NCBI RefSeq assembly: GCF_963422355.1 | Contig: NC_085102.1 | Span: 2,318,376-2,382,375, forward strand | Direction: 5' to 3' | DNA: 64,000 nucleotides | From: Corticium candelabrum | Lineage: Eukaryota > Porifera > Homoscleromorpha > Homosclerophorida > Plakinidae | Shown here: positions 37,451 through 48,905 of the stretch, in pieces | Layout of the letters: every line of letters starts with the position of its first letter | Position numbering within the stretch: the first letter of the stretch is position 1 | Made by a program: the position numbers and the translations under genes | The notes under the pieces: model-generated | The model's input: only the letters and a program-made list of their open reading frames with translations | Databases searched by the model: none | Told to the model about the DNA's origin: nothing

Positions 37451-38700
37451 CTCGGACATAGAAAACATATCCACATCAACATATGATCCTGTAGTAAATG
37501 CAGTCGCCCATCCTTGTCTCTTAGCAAAGTAATGACACTTACTGGTCCTTCGTCTCCCAACAAATAACCCAGGAAACCCAATGAATCTGCCTGTGCTTAT
37601 GTAAGAGTGACTGTACAGATCACATTTGCACCAGCCTGTGCATAACTTCAACGGCTACAATCTATACTTGTTTTCCCGTGTAGCCAGAAGAATATCCATC
37701 CACTGAAGAAAGAGAGACTGTCACACGTCAGCCTGAAATTAGCGACAACATTGGTCAAAGCCTCTATATTTTCACGAACTAACACAACTAGCTGCATCTG
37801 GTTAGACGAATAGTGCTGCCTATGAAATTTCAGCCATCTATTGTAAATATTTGCAACATTCAGTGTCTCTATATTTCCTGTGCTGAAGCCATGAAATGCA
37901 CTCTTTTGATTTGACAAATGTTTCTTTATCTGCTATATTTGCAAGTCATCGTTCTGAAGATTTTTCTGATGCTTAGAGTTGACAGTGTGCATCTCACTCT
38001 CAACAGATGACGCAGTAAAGAGTGGAGTGATGAAAAACTGAGCAAACGTATCTAGAGCATGAACAAATGACTGCTGCTCTATTTTGAAATAACTATTGAT
38101 GTGATCTTGAGATGTGAATGCATTGCCATATCCACCATGTTCGGAAAGAAAACCCAAGTAAGCCGATTCATCCCGTATTTTTCAGTCTCGAGGAACAGAA
38201 TGTGATCACAAAAATTGGGAAGACCCTGAACATCAGGCGGATCACTCATGCTACCGACGTGCACATCCATAGAGGCAGCCTCATAGTCCACCTCAACATC
38301 AGAAATAAGCAAAACACCCAGTCCATTGACCAGTTTCCTGGCTGCGGTTATATACATCCGGGGTAATGACAACAAAATCTCATACTTGCTCGCTGACGAT
38401 CTCGTCTCCATATGCACTACAAATGCCACGACGGCGATGATAACAACGACAGACATTACGATGATTCCAATTACGAGTAGACGACGTCGCTGTAAAGTCT
38501 GCTCTTCCCTCGACGCTACGTTACTTTCCGATTCATTTTCTTCTACTTCCAGCAAAGTTTCTCCATCACTGCACGACGATTCCCTATCGTCTAGCTCACT
38601 CCTACGTGGCCGTTTCTTCACAAATCGCACTAGTAAGTTGGTAAGTCAAAATAGCCCGGACAAGGTCAGCTGATGACTTACTGCGCAGGCCCGTGCACTG

Positions 38701-39134
38701 TCTGGTGCGGCAGCGGTTGAATTCCCTCTTTCCAAACCTTATGCCGTCTTCCGAAATTCAAAAAGGGGGATGTGATTGAGAATGAAGCCTAATTCAATTA
38801 CTCTTTGCCTGTTCACACGGTACGTCATTAGTGGGTGTGTCTCCTGCTACGCACGCTAGCTACAAATACGAAAAAGTTTACTGTTATGTGTACACTAGGA
38901 AATGGTTGCTAAAATTCCAACGGATGAGCTTACGCTTCGAGCGCCATCTGGTCTGGACGTTTGAGGCTAGTACGACAAAGCTAAAAGGGTAGACATATTA
39001 CTTTTATTATTTAATTATTTAATAATATATAGATATCATGCTATACACAGTAAAAACGGATACTAACACATTAATTATCACTATATGGTGTTAGTGCAGT
39101 ATGTCATATGTCAGTGTTTACCATTTCTACGTCC
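38701..39134. other. Non-genic stretch upstream of the M16 pseudogene
   Basis: No gene is seen. Confidence 0.6.
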
Positions 39135-39640
39135 GTCATCCCCTAGGCTAGAGAGTCCAGCCGGTCATCTCACCCTAGGGCAGAGAAAGACCGGCTGGAG
39201 ACATTCGCCTCTCAAAGGAAACCGCTGCCTTGCTTCTCTATCCTCCAATCAGGATTTTACACGTTTGACACGTGTATTAATGCTAACTGATATCAATGCT
39301 CGTCGCTATTGGCTCTCTAATAATGTATTTGTGGTCAATTGCTTTTACCGTCTGATATCACATTTTGTTAGCGTGTGAGCTACAACTGCATGTCGTCTTC
39401 TCCTTTGTCTTCCTTTTCGTACTTGGAAGAATAGGCAGCGCATGCAAAACCATTTTTAGTCGATCAGGGTGTCGTACGTTGCACGCATTGAACGATTGGA
39501 CCTTCTACAAAGCGTGGTATTTGCACTCAACGCAGAGCGACGTGCAGAGCTATGATTTGTGTACATTGCGGTCGACCATCGGTGGCCTCTGTGATAAACT
39601 TTGAGTCTCGAGCTCTTAGTATGAAAGAGAACAATGCTGA
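39135..39640. mobile_element. Arm of a foldback repeat family, copy 1
   Basis: It is collinear with the reverse complement of about 53265-53757. Shared blocks include 'gagagtccagccggtcatct', 'gaaagaccggctg', 'gcagcgcatgcaaaac', 'gtgtcgtacgttgcacgcat' and 'cgacgtgcagagctatgatt'. The outer end has the same terminal sequence as the nested element at 52992. No transposase is present, so it is non-autonomous. Confidence 0.7.
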
Positions 39641-41335
39641 ACCCTAGGCGACGAGAAATTGACCCCTTTGAAGTACCGTGTACTTTGGTTGTACAACAGA
39701 ATTAGCAGTGTGCTTCCAAACGCATTGTAAAGCAGGAAACCGTTTAACGTGCCTAGGTATGTGTTTCTAGAACACCCAACGATTGATTTTAGTCTCAACA
39801 ACGAGGCACAGGTGTACGTACTTTTATCGCAACAACACGTATGGTTAACAACACCAAACAAGTGCTGCACATTTACACGTACTGGCAAGCACCTACGGTA
39901 CTGTTGTTGCAAGCATGCACAACCTAATTCAGTTAACACCACGTGCACACGTCACTACAAGTAGACACAAGTAAGCATCCCAAAATTTGTTTACACAGAT
40001 GGCTGAGCCACACTAAACACTTGTCTATACAGGTGGCTGAGAAAGGATAGGAAGTCTTTAATATTATTAAACCGTAAAATCACTTGGGCGCTTTGTCGTA
40101 TGCTACTCTCCATGATTACTTTAGAGGTAAACTCGAAAGTTATGATCAGTAATCAAGATTGGAACATCCTGCGTGACTTCACCCAGACAAGATCCAGCAA
40201 CACTATGTGTTAGTCTCGCGTAGCCAGACCCTTTTCCCGCGTCATTTCGCGAAAATAAGGTTGCAAGTCGAAATCCAATTGCCAACGCAGGCAGATTGAC
40301 TCGTGAAATAATATTTTTTGTTAATTGTACTTTTTCAAACATCATGACGACAAAGATTTGATACATGAACGCCTAGAGCAACAACCAAAGCAGGAATAAT
40401 GGCAAGGATAACGGACGGTTGCATTGTTTTAGAGTAAGATTGTTGTTCTCACAAAGTCTACACTTTACTGTAACGTCTTACTCTCTGTTTGGTATCGAAA
40501 GCTGTTCTAGAAGCCGAAAAATGCGTAGATCTATCAACTTCAGCAAACAATCGTTAGCGCAGCCGTCCGATCACTCTGCCGCATGTCTAAAATATTCTAG
40601 GTAACCAATTAATTGCGCTATTATAACTGTTTAGACGGTTCAACCGTTTTTCAATTGCGTCAAAAATGCCTGTCCCGAATTCGGATCCCCGCAGGCTTGC
40701 CGAAGTCCTGGGCGTAGACCGTATATGTAGTCGTTCGTCTTCTGTTGTTCTCGGATCTAGATGAAACAAGTGCGATTTTGTAAGTAAGAGACTAATACAT
40801 TATCGTAATTTTTCAAAGGTTTGCTGTTAAATGATTGCGGAGTTTCAGACGACAGAAGCATTAACGGGATACTGTCCTGAATTAGGCACACCTACCCTAC
40901 CCAATTAACAGCTGAAGAGTTGAGGGGCCACCGGTACCGGCACCTGTTCCCACTGTCCCCCGGTTCCTAAGCCTATGTGATTTTTCTCGATGACATCTAT
41001 CAAATGGTTGCAGAAAGTATGACGCGCTCGAGGAGAAAGTCTGGCTGCGTGAGTGCATGTAGAAGTGTCTGGCTATACGCAAGAATAACTACATTTTAGG
41101 GCTGTTACTGTGGATCGGGTTGGTTACCGTTCACACGGTGGACGCCAGCCATGCCGAGCCAAATGGCAGGTAGGCCATTCCAGCACGGCTGGGCTCGGCT
41201 CGCCCCCGTGGTCACACAATCTTTCAAAAGCAAACCGACACGGCGTGCATATATAGCATATATTACACTCATGTTGGCCCGGCCGCGGTTATAACTGCAA
41301 AGGAAGGTCTCATTTGAAAAGTCATTCTCAACAAA
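39641..41335. other. Non-genic stretch with small repeat remnants
   Basis: A motif 'agtctcgcgtagccagaccc' at 40212 recurs near 57530 and, inverted, at the very end of the window (63945-64000), so it is probably a foldback-element terminus. 41131-41217 forms an imperfect hairpin around 'gccgagccaaatgg / ccattccagcacggc'. No gene is supported. Confidence 0.5.
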
Positions 41336-41545
41336 ATCTCATAAGCGTAAATTTTCATGGGACTGAAGCTCTCGAAGTGACAGCAGTGGCTACCGTGCAC
41401 CTCTAAATAGATGAACGGCTTGCAGATGCATTCAAGGCCACCGTAGCACCATAAATTGAGAAAATCTGGAGTAGTTTATTACTCTCTAATGAGCAGATTA
41501 TTATAATTTACGAATTGCTGATGCTAACTGCCGACAATTCCCGAT
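41336..41545 (+). pseudogene. Relic of an iGluR amino-terminal domain
   Basis: It matches positions 42240-42430 of the first iGluR gene, for example 'gggactgaagctctcgaagt' and the 'gagaaaatctggagtag' block. In-frame stops are present and only about 65 codons are left. It lies immediately upstream of that gene's start. Confidence 0.7.
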
Positions 41546-41629
41546 TGTATGCAGTGCTAGTACTCATTAGTTTGTGCACGTGATACTAAAGTAATCAAGC
41601 GTGACGTTACCTGCAGACACCACCCCATT

Positions 41630-44600
41630 ATGTGGAAAGAAGACAGAATGCGTTCGTTTGTCTTCGCATGGTTAGCAGTTAGCGTACATCAGCTTGTCCA
41701 GTCCCAGACCATTCGAAAACTCACGATTGCTCTCATCTTACCCAGTCGGGCGGAGTTTCTTCAACTGAAAACCAACATCACGTACGAGCAGCTCAAGGAA
41801 ACGTATATCGACGCCATTATGGACGCCGACTGGTACTACGGCCATGAAAAATCTGCATACCATTTAGGCTACTTCTTCCTAGATTCCACAAGTCATCCAA
41901 GCGTCTTTATCAGCCAATTCCTGAATCTATTCTCGGGCAGGTTGCCTCCACCGGTGGCTATGATTGGTCCGTTTCATGTGGATCGGTTGAGTTATATAGC
42001 TCCATTGGCTGAAATGAGTCAAGTGCCACTCGTTTCTCCATGGATACCTTTGTCTCAAATGAAGAGGTACCTCCCACACTCAAACAGAATGACATTATCG
42101 ATGCAGGCGGCGCAGAGTGCGCACGGAGACGAGCTGATTAGCATAATGAAGTATCACGGTTGGTCGCATATCGCTTTCGTCATCACACAATCTCCACTAC
42201 AACATCATTCTCCATATCAACAGAATATCAGAAATGTTCGTTACGGGACTGAAGCTCTCGATGTAACTGTAGTGGCTACCGCTTGGATTCCACCCGTTGA
42301 AGACTACGGGAACGATACGGAGGCATTTGAGGAGGCCATAACACCAGAATTGGAGAAGATCTGGAACAGCGGGGCGACCGTCATTGTTCTCTCTATTGAG
42401 CAAGTTCCTTTGACTTACGAGGTACTAATGCGAGCAGCCGACAAGTTTGGACTTATCAATAATTCTACTGCATGGGTCAGTCTGAACGTCGGGGCGGAAC
42501 GTGATCTTGAATGGGCGATTACTAGAGTTCGACCAGACGTTGTAAATTTACTAGACGGAATGATCGCTACTGTCACTGATGTAACCGGTAACAATTCTCA
42601 TACTGTATTAATAAATAATTACCGTATTTCGTGGCATAGCAACTTAAGGGTTACTATCAGCTTCACGGGTTTCTATTTCAGTAGGGTTGCTAATCCAGTA
42701 TGGGTTACCATTTTAAACATTTGGTATTGTTTTGCCACAAGGTAAGAGACAATGCAACTCTAAAGCAAGACTGTACATGCAGTTTTATTGACGATTTGTC
42801 ATGGAAATTCAGCAAGCAGCGGTGATACTGGAACTGGCTTCACGGCGTCAGATTTTTCAGCAAGTGAAAAATTTCTTTCTTGACTGACATACCTTATAGG
42901 TTTTGACAGAAGGTGGACTAAAATGAAGCATATTCGCAAAGTAGAATATCAGTCTCTGACATTCAAGGCATTGGTTAGTATTCAAGCACGGGTTTACTAC
43001 TATAGTATTAGTTGAAACTGATGAGAGCCACTGGTTATATTCTTAATATTTAAAAAATACAGTAATTTCATTGAATTTGAATTCAGCCTTAGAACAAACT
43101 GCTCAATATCAATTTTGTTCTAGATTATTATGATACACCTTTGACAGTGCTAGAGCATATCTATAATTCTGACAAATTAAAAGATCCCCTCGTTCAGTTG
43201 GTGTATGACAGTGTGTGGGCCGTCGCACTTGCAACCTACTACACTTTGTACGCAATTTCAACAGACAAAGTTCGAATTGGCGATTTTCAATTTCAACGCT
43301 GGACGTCCGGAGAAGAAATAATGCTGAACATAAAGCGTACAAATTTTGTTGGAGCAAGTGGTCTGGTGACATTCAAAAATGACGAAAGACTGACGTGGTC
43401 AGTTGCACGTGGCAATATCTATTTATATCTATTATAACTACATTTACAATACTGTTTGTTCTTTAGGTACACTATTTATAATATTAGACTTCAATATCCC
43501 AGGGGCCGCTACATAGGATATTATGGTTTTGGCAAACTTTTTATATACAATCCTATCTATTGGAATAACAGCGCAATCCGGAGCCCCACAGGAGAAGTCG
43601 ACATTTGCCGTCATAGAATCAATGTTCTTCTGGCAGGAGGTCGGTATAAGCAATACATCGAGTTTTCATCAAGCGAAAAAACGGATAGATTGTACTTTGG
43701 TTGGGCTGTCGACCTTTTTGAAAATGCAGCGACAAAAAGCTGCCTGACCAACATTAAATATTATTCTATTCCTAACATCACGTGGAATGAAGCCATTGAT
43801 GTAGTAGAAGATGGATATCTCTCGCGGATCGGGATCCAGGAACACGACGGTGTAGAATTTCATGTGGTCGTTGGACCGTTGGCCATCACGCCAGAAAGAG
43901 CATCTAAGGTCGACTTCACACGCTCCATAAAGTCGGTGTCATATCGAGTAGCAATTCTCAGACCTGAAAACAATCTTACAAATCTTTGGGAATTCTTCAA
44001 GCCATTTTCGTGGGAACTATGGCTTTTGACATTTGTCTTCTTTGTGGTAGGTGGTTTCGTTGTGTTTGTGCTTGAGAGAAACAGGAAAAGGTCACCACAA
44101 GATGCTCCAAACATTGGTGACTCGATCTTCGTTTCTCTGTCTGTATTCTTCTACACGAATGATCAGGATAGTGTCATTTCGCACTCCGGTCGTGGTTACA
44201 TTGGTATCTCCTGGTTTGTTACTCTCATTCTCTATGCGTGCTTCACTGCTAATCTGACAGTATTTCTTTTGAGGCGCCAGGAAATATCTACATACGGGAC
44301 GATTGAAGATATTCACGACGGCGTAATTGGAGCATCCAACGTTACAGGAGCATTGTCCTATTTGCAACATTCGTATCCGAGATTGACCTTTGAAAACGTA
44401 TTATCTGAGGACTGGTTGGAACGATTGGTATCGAAAAGGATAGCAGCTTACGTTGACGACTCATCTGTACTGGAATTCGAAGCAAAAACTGAATGTAAAA
44501 TTCAGCTCCTTGACAACGAATTACGTGTAATCAACGCAGCGTTTGCTCTGAAGCACAATTCACCATACACGCACAAACTGAATGATGGAATTAGACACGC

Positions 44601-45039
44601 TTGGTTTGACTACGACCTCGAGGAACTTGACCAAAAATACTTCGAATGGGCAGACCTTTGTGAAAATGACGGAGAAACGGCTGCAGACGATGCACTAAAT
44701 CTGCATCATCTTGGAGGCCTCTTTATCATATTGTTTGCAGTCATCATAGTGTGTTTACTAGGAGACCTCATTCGTCGTTACCTTATAAAGGCTGGGTTCA
44801 TTGATTGCAGTTACGAAAAGGAAATAGATACATCGCAAGATGCAACAGACGTTGATGCAGCTGCAACGACCGCAGATGCGGCGAAATGTGTTTTTGTAAG
44901 CGAATTTGCTCAATGTGGGAGTGCTCCTGGCGACTCTGTGCCAGGCAACGAGCAGCAGCCTTCTCGATCGTCAGACCGAGGAATGACTCCAATTGGACAG
45001 ATGGACCTGTTTGCAAACTCGTCATTCAGTAAAGTATAA
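41630..45039 (+). CDS. Ionotropic glutamate receptor 1
   Basis: Ligand-gated cation channel subunit built from exons 41630-42587, 43124-43397 and 43467-45039, giving 934 aa in one open frame. A signal peptide follows the ATG (MRSFVFAWLAVSVHQLVQSQ; a second Met at codon 7 could be the start). Residues about 25-410 are the amino-terminal receptor domain. The S1 half of the ligand domain has GPLAITPERASKVDF, whose Arg matches the alpha-carboxylate-binding Arg of iGluRs. M1 is about 592-612. The pore segment (about 626-642) has no MQQG-type Q/R sequence. M3 carries CFTANLTVFLLRRQ, a variant of SYTANLAAF. S2 has DDSSVLEFEA with an Asp as in glycine-binding GluN1. M4 is about 825-849, with a Gln/Ser-rich cytoplasmic tail. 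The paralogue lies 5 kb downstream. The endogenous ligand is not known; glycine is possible. Confidence 0.93.
42588..43123 (+). other. Intron 1 of iGluR 1 (536 bp)
   Basis: Donor GTAACA, acceptor TTTTGTTCTAG. It is in the same phase and position as the much longer intron 1 of iGluR 2. No element is recognised inside. Confidence 0.88.
43398..43466 (+). other. Intron 2 of iGluR 1 (69 bp)
   Basis: Donor GTCAGT, acceptor TTCTTTAG. Joining ACGTG to GTAC restores LTWY and keeps the frame. The same exon boundary is found in iGluR 2 at 58243-58303. Confidence 0.9.
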
Positions 45040-45384
45040 GCACCGATTCAGTGCTGGGTAAGTTGAGCGGGCAAGTGCTCAAGTGCTTCGTGGTTTCTAC
45101 GGTTAAGACTGTGTATGGTACATTTGTCTTGAAATATGATCACATTTTTTTAGTGGACTTAGTCTCATGCAACACTCTCCCTATCTGTAGACGAGACATC
45201 GCATCGCTTTCCTTCGTCTTCTTATCGTGTCACCTTGTCCATGCAGCTAATACGCACCATCTCGTCCTGCAGCTTATCAGAGTTGGATCCTACCCATGCA
45301 AGTCGCCATTCTTTTCTCAATTGAAAATTGATGTCCCTCTTGAGCTTAGGTAGATGTGTACGGGAGTGCCATTCACGTCAACTT

Positions 45385-45700
45385 CAGCCAGAGTTCACTG
45401 TATGCCAACTTCGTCTACACTGCACGAGTATATCCCAGCGTCTTTACCGTATATATATACTCTTGAGCAGCTATCTTCAACAATCCAACAGAATGTCATT
45501 ATTGATGAATCACCTTAGAGCAGGTATTTCTGGTATCACATCGCTCTCCATGCATTACAAAATCATTCTGTCCAGAATGTCAGAAGAGTTTACTTTCTAT
45601 GGGCTGAAGCTCGATGTCGACGTAACGGTAGTGCATGGCTAAATCTTTTAGGTGGACTGCGGAAACGAAACATGCAGATGCATTCGATGCAGGTGGGCGG
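45385..45700 (+). pseudogene. Relic of an iGluR amino-terminal domain
   Basis: Decayed homology to the iGluR N-terminal exon. Examples are 'caacagaatgtcattattga' against 'caaacagaatgacattatcg', 'ggtatcacatcgctctcc' against 'gcatatcgctttcgtc', and 'gggctgaagctcgatgtcga' against 'gggactgaagctctcgatgt'. Many indels and stops are present. Confidence 0.6.
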
Positions 45701-46007
45701 ATCCAGAATTTGCAGTAGGGTTGCACAATAACTTTCTGTCCTAGTCACGACCATTTCTGAACGTTTGTGAAAGGCGATCCAAATATGTACGTTTATAACA
45801 TTGGAACTCGTTTCCTTACAAGATTAATTCACAAAACCTAACGTCGCTGGACATCAGCCCAAATGTGTCTAGTTATCAGGACACAAATCTCGCTACTGCT
45901 ATAAGTCAATTAAATCATTTCATAACTCTTTAGTACTCATCAAGACGGAGTCAGACAATTATCTCATCTGTTAGTCTATTTGGCTGACTGTTGGGGGTGG
46001 GGGCGAC

Positions 46008-47076
46008 CTAGCCTCGTCCCCAGACTCTCTCGCGCTAGTCTTGTCCGGTGCCCGTATGACAATTCCAGGCGCGAGAGAGTCTGGGATCATCCCGCCTACT
46101 TCCTGCCATATCTCCTTTCTAAATGTTTCTAAATGCTCACTAAGTGTCACCCCCAACGTCATCAACTGTCACCCCAAACGTCATCAAGTGTCCCGTAACT
46201 TCAAAATCAGATTAGCGTTAGTCTAATCCAATAAACGTAGCACAGTGGATGCTATGACCATTGTTTGGTGTTTGTGGCATATCCAGCACTTGCAGACAAC
46301 TGAAGCATGTTGAAAAGGTAAGTCTATGGAGTGTTGGTGACGGGTGTCGTGTAGGCTTGTAGTCTGAGATTTACAATTGGCGGAGTGATGACTTTCTAGC
46401 TAGTTCACACGCGGCCATTCGCGTTTGTGCGCAGACTAGACTCTGTAGCAAAAAGCGCGCAATGGCAAGGGAAGGGGTTGATCTTGACATGAAACTACCG
46501 TCTACCCTTCAAGTATGACAACAAATACATCTTTTCGCGAAAGAATAGCCCTGGAAGCTTCAAGTTGACCCTCCAGACGGTAGTTTCATGTCAAGATCAA
46601 CCCCTTCCCTTGCCATTGCGCGCTTTTTGCTACAGAGTCTAGTCTGCGCACAAACGCTAATGGCCGCGTGTGAACTACGTAGAAGGTCATCACTCCGGAT
46701 CCGCCACTTGTAGATCTCAGACTACAAGCCTACACGAAACCCGTCACCAATACTCCATAGGCTTACCTTTTCAACATGCTTCAGTTGTCTGCAAGTGCTG
46801 GATATGCCACAAACACCTAACAATGGTCATAGCATCCACTGTGATACGTTTATTGGATTAGACTAACGCTAATCTGATTTTGAAGTTACGGGACACTTGA
46901 TGACGTTTGGGGTGACAGTTGATGACGTTGGGGGTGACACTTAGTGAGCATTTAGAAACATTTAGAAAGGAGATATGGCAGGAAGTAGGCGGGATGATCC
47001 CAGACTCTCTCGCGCCTGGAATTGTCATACGGGCACAGGACAAGACTAGCGCGAGAGAGTCTGGGGACGAGGCTAG
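46008..47076. mobile_element. Long foldback element with target-site duplication
   Basis: Two arms of about 500 bp (46008-46515 and 46575-47076) are near-perfect reverse complements around a loop of about 60 bp. The ends are 'ctagcctcgtccccagactc' and its complement. 'gggcgac' flanks both sides (46001-46007 and 47077-47083), a 7-bp target-site duplication, or 8 bp if one end base is shared. Each arm contains a subterminal hairpin ('ccagactctctcgcgc...gcgcgagagagtctgg'). There is no open frame of significance, so it is non-autonomous. It inserted between iGluR relics. Confidence 0.88.
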
Positions 47077-47254
47077 GGGCGACCCAGTAAGCCACCCATG
47101 GATCTGCGCCAGTGATCCAAAGGCAGTCATAGCTCAACAAATCTGAAACAGTGAGGTCAACTGCAGCCAGTACTTCACTGTAGACTTCCCATTTGTACAA
47201 TCTGCAAATCATCCGTGCCTCTCTAACAACTAAATTCTGAATCTAATCTCAGGC

Positions 47255-47400
47255 GGGTTAATGGCTCTGATTAGCCCATTTCATATGGAACAGTTTGAGT
47301 TATATTGCTGCCACAGTTGACTGAAATGAGTCATGATCAAGTGCATGGAATGACACTAGTTTCTCCGTTATTTCATATGACGAGGTTCAGTGGCATAGGC
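47255..47400 (+). pseudogene. Relic of an iGluR amino-terminal domain
   Basis: It matches the part of the iGluR N-terminal exon around 'atgattggtccgtttcatgt' (here 'ctgattagcccatttcatat'), 'gttgagttatata' and 'ctgaaatgagtcaagtgc'. Stops and insertions are present. It could be the continuation of the relic at 45385-45700, split by the foldback element. Confidence 0.65.
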
Positions 47401-47444
47401 AAGCCTTAATTATTGGGGTTCGAGTAGTATATTTTAATATCAGT

Positions 47445-47960
47445 TTATGGGAGAACTCTCACCAAAATCAAAAACCTCTCAGATGAAAGTCTTCACGTCG
47501 TGACACAATCCCCAGCAAACGTTTACTGCAGACTTCTACAAGAACGGAGAAATAAAGCATTGAAATATCCTGTGTTGGCGTGTTTAGTACCCGTATGTTT
47601 CTTTCAGACTAAATCATGCTGGCTAGCAATGAAGACCAATACCTGTGCACTTTTCAAGGTAAGGATTGTGAGACATACTTTAGTAAGTTGTGATTTATTT
47701 ATTTAAGAAAACGGGGACTCCAAACTTATCGTGATGTGTTTCTTTTCTATTATTTGTCTAGTACACTTGTGAAACTTAGTTAGGGTAGGGCAGGCTTCCT
47801 TTGCTTGGCGGGACACCCGTTTTGAACCACAAATGAGTGCGATTTCTCAGTCGTTTAGTAATCTCTGCTTTGAAAAGTTTGTCACCCGTTCATTAGACGC
47901 TACACGTGCGGTGAGCCTGGGCTCTTCTCAGCAGTTTTCATAGTTGCGGTTGTAAATTGT
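47445..47960 (+). mobile_element. Fragment of the hAT-type element, copy A
   Basis: The start 'gagaactctcaccaaaa...ctctcagatgaaag' matches 61988-62035 inside the hAT gene. The match continues through 'tttactgcaga', 'gcgtgtttagtacccgtatg' and 'attgtgagacata'. Beyond about 47700 it continues only in copy B (48455-48905, inverted). No open frame. Confidence 0.6.
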
Positions 47961-48454
47961 GTTAAGCAGCCAAGCGCAGTACCCTGCAAAAACCCAAATG
48001 CAGTGCAGCCTTGTTCATAAAATTCATTCGGCTAAGGTTCCTACGAAGGTTCACTCAACCTATCCATATTTGGCACAAAGGCTCTGCAAAGAACTTCACG
48101 CTCCACGACAACTCTGTAGGCTGAACTCTGAGTGATACAATCCAGTGTCTGTTGCTCCTGCTCTAGTTTGTGTCTCAAAGCGACCATCTCTTGGCAACAA
48201 AGGCACGGTACTCATTGCATTGCAGTGTCATCATGAACACCAGTAGGTGTTGCCTAGATAGCCCTGATTTGGTCCCTCTAAATGTTCGGTCTTCAATGCA
48301 ATATCATCTTGTCCAATTAGAGTTTCAAGCTCCTCTAAGCATGGCAATATCATGCTCAAATGAAGAACCTGCACTCTCTGCCATGACCGCAGAACACAAT
48401 AAAACGGCAACTATAAAAACAGTCCTGAGTGGGGTGCCAACTAATTAGAAGAGT

Positions 48455-48905
48455 GGCAGTGCCCCAGGCTCACCGCATGTGTAGCGTCTCCTACACATGA
48501 CAAAGATTTCCAAACCTGACTCTAAACGACTGAGAAATCGCACTCATTTTCGGTTCTAAACAGGTGCACCGCCAAGCAAAGGCCACCCCAACTAAGTTTC
48601 ACAAGTGTACTAGACAATTAATAGAAAAGAAACACACCGCAATAACTTTGGGGTCCCAGTTTGCTCTAATTAACTAGTCAATAAATCACAACTTACTACC
48701 ATATGTCTCACGATCCTTACCTTGAAAAGTGCACAAGTATCGGTCTTCCTTGCTGGCCAGCAATGACTTAGTCTGAAAGAAACATACAGTTACTTAAACA
48801 CGCCCCCACATAACAATTCATTGCCTTATTTCTCCGTCATCGTATAAGTCTGCAGTAAACGGTTGGTAGCGGTTGAGTCACGACGTGACAGCTTTCATCT
48901 GCGAG
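48455..48905 (-). mobile_element. Fragment of the hAT-type element, copy B (inverted)
   Basis: Reverse complement of copy A: 'gagcctgggctc/gaggctcaccgcatgtg' at the inner edge, then 'gtttcacaagtgtac', 'tcacaatccttaccttgaaaag' in complement, and 'gacagctttcat' at the outer edge. With copy A it forms an inverted pair around a spacer of about 490 bp. Confidence 0.6.

Larger units (their letters stand above)
26935..38630 (-). pseudogene. Membrane-anchored M16 metallopeptidase (IDE-like), disabled
   Basis: Collinear exons match insulin-degrading enzyme along its length. 38630-37451 holds an acidic N-tail, a membrane segment (RRRLLVIGIIVMSVVVIIAV) and the start of the M16 domain (ISDVEVDYEAASMDVHVGS). 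Then come 35719-35900, 33113-33278, 32306-32409, 30492-30701, 30213-30339, about 28820-28975, and 27480-26935 ending in TGA. Most boundaries have GT/AG. Defects: the zinc motif HxxEH is NFCDH; a frameshift lies near 38165; an in-frame TAG replaces a codon at about 37933; a frameshift precedes 37540; a stop or shift lies near 33125; two more shifts lie near 27310 and 27075. No ATG starts the first frame, so a 5' exon is missing or the start is lost. The family normally degrades small peptides in cytosol. A type II anchor would be unusual for IDE. Confidence 0.8.

Noticed and set aside
26935..38630. Sequencing error as the source of all M16 frameshifts
   Set aside because: The neighbouring kinase and iGluR genes are open over kilobases, and the M16 copy also has lost catalytic residues, which random indel errors would not produce.
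48170..48448. 92-codon + strand frame, and a coiled-coil-like reading on the - strand
   Set aside because: It lies in the spacer of the inverted hAT fragments, has no recognised domain and no second copy, so there is not enough to call a gene.
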